Assembly: GCA_014621425.1 (NCBI GenBank)
Contig: JAANBB010000536.1
Coordinates: forward strand, 1 to 23,969
DNA from: Cylindrodendrum hubeiense
Taxonomy: Eukaryota > Ascomycota > Sordariomycetes > Hypocreales > Nectriaceae
DNA: 23,969 nucleotides
Reading direction: 5' to 3'
Both the position numbers and the translations under genes were made by a program. The notes under the pieces were generated by a model. It was not told where the DNA came from and did no database searches. It saw only the letters and a program-made list of their open reading frames with translations. Within the stretch, counting starts at the first letter, position 1. The number at the start of each line of letters is the position of its first letter. Below are positions 18,957 through 23,969 of the stretch, piece after piece.

Positions 18957-20689
18957 TCATCGAACCCCCCACCCGTTCTCCAACAACGCCGTCGCCTCCT
19001 CCAGGCTCAACCCCGATGTCTCGGGGTAGATGCGCCAGATCAGCCCATACCCGACGACACAAACCAGCGCATACAGCACAAACGTCCACGACGGGCTCAG
19101 CGCGTCCATCATCGGCAGGAACGTCAGCCCGACGGCGAAGTTGGCGCCCCAGTTGGTCGCCGTCGACACCCCGCTGCCCAGGGACCGCACCGCCAGCGGG
19201 AACAGCTCGCTCTGCATCCACGGCACGTTGCCCATGCCGATCGCATACGACGCCACGTATAACATGATGCTCACCAGTACCGTGATGCCGGCCAGCTCGT
19301 GTCCGGAGCTGGCGGGCGGCTTGTCCTCGCTGACGTCTGACGACTGGCCGATCGTGAGGAACGAGAAGCCGTATGCCGAAAGCAACAGGCCCACGATCAT
19401 AAACGGAATTGAGTAGAGAAGGATCCTCCTCCGGCCGATTCGGTCGATGAGGACCAGGGCAGCCAAAGTAAACAGGAAGTTGGTGACAGCTACCACCATG
19501 GATGTCAGAGTCGGGCTCTTGAACCCGACAATCGTAAAGATGGTGGCTGAAAAGTACATCAGAGAGTTCTGCCCAGGCGACGATCAGTAGTTGTTCCGTA
19601 ATAGCACTCGTAGGCCAGCGTCAAGGTTCACTTACAAAACCACAGAGCTGCTGGAAGCCCTGCAGGAGACACGCAATAGCCAAAGCACGGCGGTGCTTCC
19701 CCACGCTGATCAAGTTGTGCCATTCACCCAGCCACTTGTACTGGTTGGAAGTCTGGTGCTCTCGCAGTCGCTGTGCCTCATACTCCTCTCGCACCTCGAG
19801 CTCAATCTCCTTCACCAGCGCTTCGGCAATGTGTATTGATGTCCCACCATTCACCTTCTGGATGATGGCCTTGGCCTCGCCCGGCCGGCCAACCTTGACG
19901 AGCCATCGCGGTGTCTCAGGCATGAAGAAGATCATCACGCCCTGTAGCATGGCCGGAAGCGCACCGAGGCCAACCATCCACCTCCACCCTGTTCCTTCCG
20001 ACCCAAACGTCGAGAATATCCATCCCACGACGTACGCAACCACCTGGCCGCCGGTGATGAACATCGAGTTCGTCGTTACAAGACGGCCACGGTACGAACT
20101 GGGCGCAACCTCGGAAATGTACAGCGGGACGACGAAGCTCGCTGCGCCAACGCCCATGCCGATGATGCACCGTCCAATGACCATGCCGATGACGGTCGAG
20201 CTCCAGGCCTGTATGAGGGCGCCCGCCGTGAAGAGCACGTCCGCGTAGAGGATGACGCGCTTGCGGCCGAAGCGGTCGGCGAAGACGGAGGAGAAGGGCG
20301 AGATGAACAGGGCGAAGAGGGAGGTCGAGGAGGTGATAATGGACTTGTCCATCGAGGTCAAGTCGCGGTTCGAGAGCGAGGAGCCGATGGAGACGAGCAT
20401 GGCGGACACGACGCCGGTATCATCTGGAACGAGCCCATCGTCAGCAATCACCAAACAGAGAGGGCAATGGCATTAGTCGCGCATGGAGCGGGAGGGCAAG
20501 CATACATCCAAACAGCAGGCCGCTTATACCAGCAGCAAAGGTCAGGGCGAGGACGAAGGCGCTGGGTCCGGATTCCGCAGCCTTGCCAGCCTCTGCGGCA
20601 TACTGGGCCTCATCGACGTCATATTCGAGCTCTTCTTCTTCCGAGTCGCGATGAGCGGCCGCAATCAACGGCGCCTGGGAGCTGTCCAT
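18957..20689 (-). CDS. ITR-type MFS transporter (inositol/sugar:H+ symporter)
   Basis: Exons 20689-20506, 20423-19636 and 19568-18957 join to 527 residues; introns are 20505-20424 and 19635-19569. The first intron splits the Tyr of FGYDTGVVSAM, which is restored on splicing. Hallmarks: GYDTGVVS in helix 1, DRFGRKR, SEVAPSSYRGRLVT, PETPRWLVKVGR, GFQQLCGFNSLMYFSATIF, DRIGRRR, GNVPWMQSELFP with ATNWGANF, and PETSGLSLEEA. The last three blocks are typical of the fungal ITR myo-inositol transporter group, though other polyols or sugars are possible. Acidic residues dominate the N-terminal cytosolic tail (DSEEEELEYDVDE). TATATGA on the minus strand near 20778 is a likely TATA box about 90 bases upstream. 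The TetX-like monooxygenase lies upstream on the same strand. Confidence 0.9.
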
Positions 20690-21039
20690 AATGGCATGTC
20701 ACGACAACGTCAGGCAACCGTTTACTTTTTGTTGCTATCCCTGAGTGCCCATGGAAAGGGCTTACGTCGCTCATATAGGGGACGAACAGTGCCGGGCGTT
20801 GATGTTGAGACAGTGGATCATCAGCCACTACCCCTGGTCACGCGGGCCTCTCGGGATTCTGCCCGACGAGGGGTTGTTAAGTGATGACTTTTATTACACA
20901 CGTCAACGCTAAATAAATACAGGTACTGTTCTAGTGCTACCCGGAACCCTCGCATATCCCTCCTATTGTCGTAAATCACCGTCGAGTTCGTGTCCAGAAC
21001 AGCTATTCTTACATACTGCACCCCAAATTATAGACGCAT
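20690..21039. other. Spacer between monooxygenase and ITR-type transporter
   Basis: The 350 bases hold the 3' flank of the monooxygenase gene and the promoter of the transporter, including the TATA-like box near 20772-20778. No gene is seen. Confidence 0.5.
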
Positions 21040-22343
21040 TCAACTCAGAAGTCCCCGGAAGAAGTAATAGCTGTGCACAGTCGCCGTACCCAGAGGCTGC
21101 AGTACCCACGGCAGCCTATGCCTGACATGCCGGCTTAGCGACTTGGCCATGACGGACTTGGGCGCTCCGGGAGTGAACATCCAGTCTTGAAGAAGCCCAG
21201 AGGCCAACTCCTGAACTTTAGTGACGCGAGTTAGCATGGCCTCTTCAAATTCCGCAATCGCTTTGTCCAATTTGTCGGCATCCTTGGACCCGGCCTCGTT
21301 GATTGTCTTCGCCAGCAGCATGGCGTCCTCAAGAGCCTGGTTCACACCCTCGCCCGCATACGGTGTCATGAGGTGCGCCGCGTCGCCGATCAACGTGAAG
21401 CCCTGTTTATGCGTCCACTTGGCACCAACCGGCAGCATGTAAAGCGATCGAGGGCTGCATCTGCCGTTTGCCCGCTCCAACGCCTCCCGTAGCAGGGGGT
21501 TCCAGTCCGCATAGATGCCACCCAGAATAGTTTTGATGGTCTCCTGCAAATCATATGCATTATACCCACACTTCTCTGGCTTCATCCAGTCCTCATCCTC
21601 GCTGACGAAGCTGGAGTAGAGGCTCAGGCTGCCGTCGCCCATCTGCTGTATCGACATGCGCACGCCTTCGGCACTGGCGAAGACGCTGCCTCGGTTGACC
21701 AGCTTGTAAACGTCGGGAGCAGTATTCTCTGCATCGGAGATCTCGAGTTCGTGCAAGGCAATGCGGGTGTACTTGGGCATGATCTCCGGGGCTATCTCTT
21801 TGCGGACCTTGCTCCATGCTCCATCGGCGCCTACGATGAGGTCGAAGCCGTCGACGGTGGTGTGGTCGAAGACAAGTTTGCGGCCGTCAATGCTCTTAAG
21901 GTGGTGACCCCATTTGATCATTCCCTCGGGGAGCGAAAGAGAAAGAATTTCGCGGAGCTTAGAACGGTCGATTTCAGGGCGCTCCTCGACATTTTTGGCT
22001 AGTTTATTATCGGCGTTGCGCCTGAGCTGATACTCGAGGTTTTTGTCGACAATAGCCATGTACTGCCCGTCATATCTAGCATGCTTGAGGAACTCTTCGA
22101 AGAGGCCAGCTTCCTTGAGAGCTGCTAAGCCAGTAGCAGTGTGCAAGTCCAACGTTCCGCCCTGGGAGCGAAAGTCTGGTGAGGCCTCTCCTTCAAAGAC
22201 GGTGACGTCAGTGCCCCCAAGGTGAAGCAGCCTAGCAAGCATACAGCCTACTGAGAGTCAGAACATTGTGAGTTGTAGTGTTTGAAAGAAAAGACATTAC
22301 CAGCAGGGCCAGCACCAATGACCGCCACCTTGTGGTTGCCCAT
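21040..22343 (-). CDS. FAD-dependent monooxygenase, TetX-like
   Basis: Exons 22343-22301 and 22247-21040 join to 416 residues; the intron is 22300-22248. The N-terminal dinucleotide motif is GAGPAG at 10-15, with the intron splitting its last Gly codon. GGTLDLHTATG (~44-54) is the signature that links it to the TetX branch of class A flavin monooxygenases. GADGAWSKVR (~154-163) is the DG motif, and IGDAAHLMTPYAGEGVN (~301-317) is the GD motif that contacts the FAD ribityl/phosphate. Length fits the single-component family, which uses NAD(P)H and O2 to hydroxylate small aromatic or polyketide-like substrates. No biosynthetic core enzyme is adjacent, so detoxification or a lone tailoring role are both possible. 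The tail after ~390 (WVLQPLGTATVHSYYFF) is moderately hydrophobic. Confidence 0.9.
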
Positions 22344-23480
22344 TTCAAATTTCTCTGTTAGAATCGACAAAGAATGGACGGGACAACAGTTTGACAGGAT
22401 CGTTAGTTGCGTTGTTGGCTTGAACTACCGGGCGATGATGGCGCTCTAATCACGGTTCTTATTTGGGACCTTATTTGGGGAGAAGAAGCGTCTAGTCCTT
22501 ATATTCCTTTGAGTGAGCAGACTACCACTTAAGTAAGCCACGATAATTTCTTCTTATACCAGCCAGCCGGCCACGGGGATTATGAGTGATCGGAGTTGGA
22601 TCTCAACATAGATTCCGTCGGTTAGGCCGGCACTAGGATTCAGCCGCATTGCGTAAGTGTAGTATAGTATGCGAAATGTGCACTATCTTTCTTTGGATGG
22701 TGACTACGTGCGGCTAGATATTGGTCTGCCTGGCAATGATAGTATATCAGTGTGAATACTTTTTGTTAAGCCTGGGGGGAGTCTGCATTGTCGTCGACTG
22801 CATCGCGTTGGGCAGAAGTCTGTTGCTTAAGGCCGACTTTGGTGATGGTGCCTTCATTGCGCTCGCTTGAGCGGAGCATGCATTCAGTAGCACCAGGTTA
22901 AAGGCGCAACGCCACGGCGTAGTACAGAGTAGCGGCCTCCAGAGGTGCTTGAAGCGATATGCTAATGCACTCGCGCACGACGTGGGTGGCATTGGCCAGA
23001 TGCAAGTCTTGGTCTTAATCCGTTTTCAGAGCATGGCAGTCATGTGTCTAGGGTAGGCCGGGCCAATAGTGGCTGCGGGATAACTAGCGGTGGGTTGCGT
23101 CCGGGGTTGGACAATGCCAGGAAACACCGTGCCCGGTCGAGTGAGATGCGGCGCGAGAGGCGCAATGTCAGCTGCAACACTCAGATTTTAGTGCATGGCG
23201 CGGCCGAGCACGCGCAGTCGTAGGTATAACACCCAGCGGTATTTCGGGGTAATGCGCTACCATGTCTGGAGTGGCCGTCTGTTTGTCTGTAACAAGCCCC
23301 TCGCGGCGGTTGTCATGCCAGCTTGGAATCAACTGAAGGTAAAACCTTGGTTCCCTCGCCGACACGCAAACAGGCTGGATCCATGTCGGTATTTTTAGTG
23401 TGTGGTACTGGAGGTAGGTACCCGAACACGGGCCCAGTAGGCGGCCACCCTACTGACGACAGTTATGGAAGTGGCTGGAC

Positions 23481-23510
23481 ACAGGCCGGGACAGGTCGGT
23501 ACAGGTGGCG
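23481..23510 (+). repeat. Three tandem 10-bp repeats
   Basis: ACAGGCCGGG, ACAGGTCGGT and ACAGGTGGCG follow each other directly, an imperfect 10-bp minisatellite in non-coding DNA. Confidence 0.65.
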
Positions 23511-23932
23511 GCGAGGAATTCGTGGTTGGCGACGGCTGTAGGCACGTCGCTTAGTCGGTCTGGGAGCTAGGCAAGCACACGTACAGACACACATACAGGG
23601 GCAGGAAAATAAAGAAAATAAAATAAACTAGAGAAATGTTTGTGTCCGCCGTCAATCATCCTATGCGTCCATCTTTTCCCAAGAGAACCGGCCAGCACAC
23701 GCCATGGTGGCTCGTGCGGACGCAGGGGTTCACGGGAGTGCCCACTACTCCTTGCCAGTCCAGCAGCGGCCAGCGGGTAGAGGCCAATGAGTAGGTACCT
23801 GGTACAGTGCCAGTCCAGCGCGGCCCAGCGCACACCCACTGTACCGCAGCGCATCCCTATCTCGGCCAGCCAACCAGGGCGGGCCAAGCCAGCCCAGCAT
23901 CAGCACGCACCGCAGTGCCATCACCACACTGA

Positions 23933-23952
23933 CCACCGACCACCGACCACCG
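23933..23952 (+). repeat. CCACCGA tandem repeat at the right edge
   Basis: About three successive CCACCGA-like units (the first preceded by TGA, the last ending CCACCGT) form a 7-bp tandem repeat at the end of the window. It may continue beyond the edge. Confidence 0.6.
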
Positions 23953-23969
23953 TCAACCTGTCCACCACA

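Larger units (their letters stand above)
22344..23969. other. Right-hand intergenic region with short GC-rich repeats
   Basis: No supported gene. The left part should carry the monooxygenase promoter; TATAAG on the minus strand near 22500 is about 150 bases from its start. The right part is GC-rich, with 10-bp repeats at 23481-23510, a duplicated GCCAGTCCAGC near 23754 and 23809, and CCACCGA repeats near the end. Frames of 60-106 residues here look like chance. Confidence 0.45.

Noticed and set aside
18957..22343. Secondary-metabolite gene cluster
   Set aside because: A monooxygenase and transporters are present, but no polyketide synthase, NRPS, terpene synthase or other core enzyme lies in the window.
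22747..23887. Short minus-strand frames of 81 and 106 residues
   Set aside because: Biased composition from GC-rich repeats, no start context or family resemblance.

Overview
This window comes from the nuclear genome of a filamentous ascomycete (Pezizomycotina). Coding regions are broken by short introns of about 50-118 nt with GTAAGT/GTATGT-like donors and CTAAC/CTGAC-like branch points. The gene content is typically fungal: a Zn2Cys6 regulator, WSC and GPI-anchored wall proteins, several MFS permeases, a GH43 glycosidase and small secreted cysteine-rich proteins. A Sordariomycete, perhaps Hypocreales, is my guess, but nothing seen here proves the order. Exon structures below were built by hand from splice signals, reading phase and family motifs. 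There is no rRNA, tRNA, CRISPR array or intact transposon that I can recognise.

Layout. (1) 1-5655 is a surface/secretome region. It holds a minus-strand secreted protein running off the left edge with a repeated C-x-x-H-x-D-H-W-H-C motif, a 91-residue secreted protein with eight cysteines and a Kex2-like site, and a 738-residue mosaic surface protein (choice-of-anchor-L-like domain, Ser/Thr stalk, WSC domain, GPI-type tail). (2) 6107-12377 looks like a small sugar-use cluster: an intracellular GH43 beta-xylosidase/arabinofuranosidase, a Zn2Cys6 regulator on the same strand, and a divergently transcribed MFS sugar porter. Its two promoter regions carry eight copies, all in one orientation, of a CGGAG element (CTCCG on the + strand), which makes them a candidate regulon. 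The regulator's reading frame is interrupted once. (3) 12906-16983 holds a secreted Hsp70-like protein lacking the usual second phosphate motif and substrate-binding domain, with an 18-base G/C run in an intron, and a DHA1-type multidrug/polyamine MFS transporter. (4) 18957-22343 holds an ITR-type (inositol/sugar) MFS transporter and a TetX-like FAD monooxygenase, both on the minus strand. (5) 22344-23969 has no gene I can support, only short GC-rich repeats.

How it fits together. The GH43 enzyme lacks a signal peptide, so it would act on oligosaccharides already imported. The adjacent porter and regulator complete an uptake, cleavage and control set. The other genes look like independent accessory functions: cell-surface interaction, efflux, and oxidative modification of a small molecule. 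I found no polyketide synthase, NRPS or terpene synthase core gene, so I do not call a secondary-metabolite cluster.
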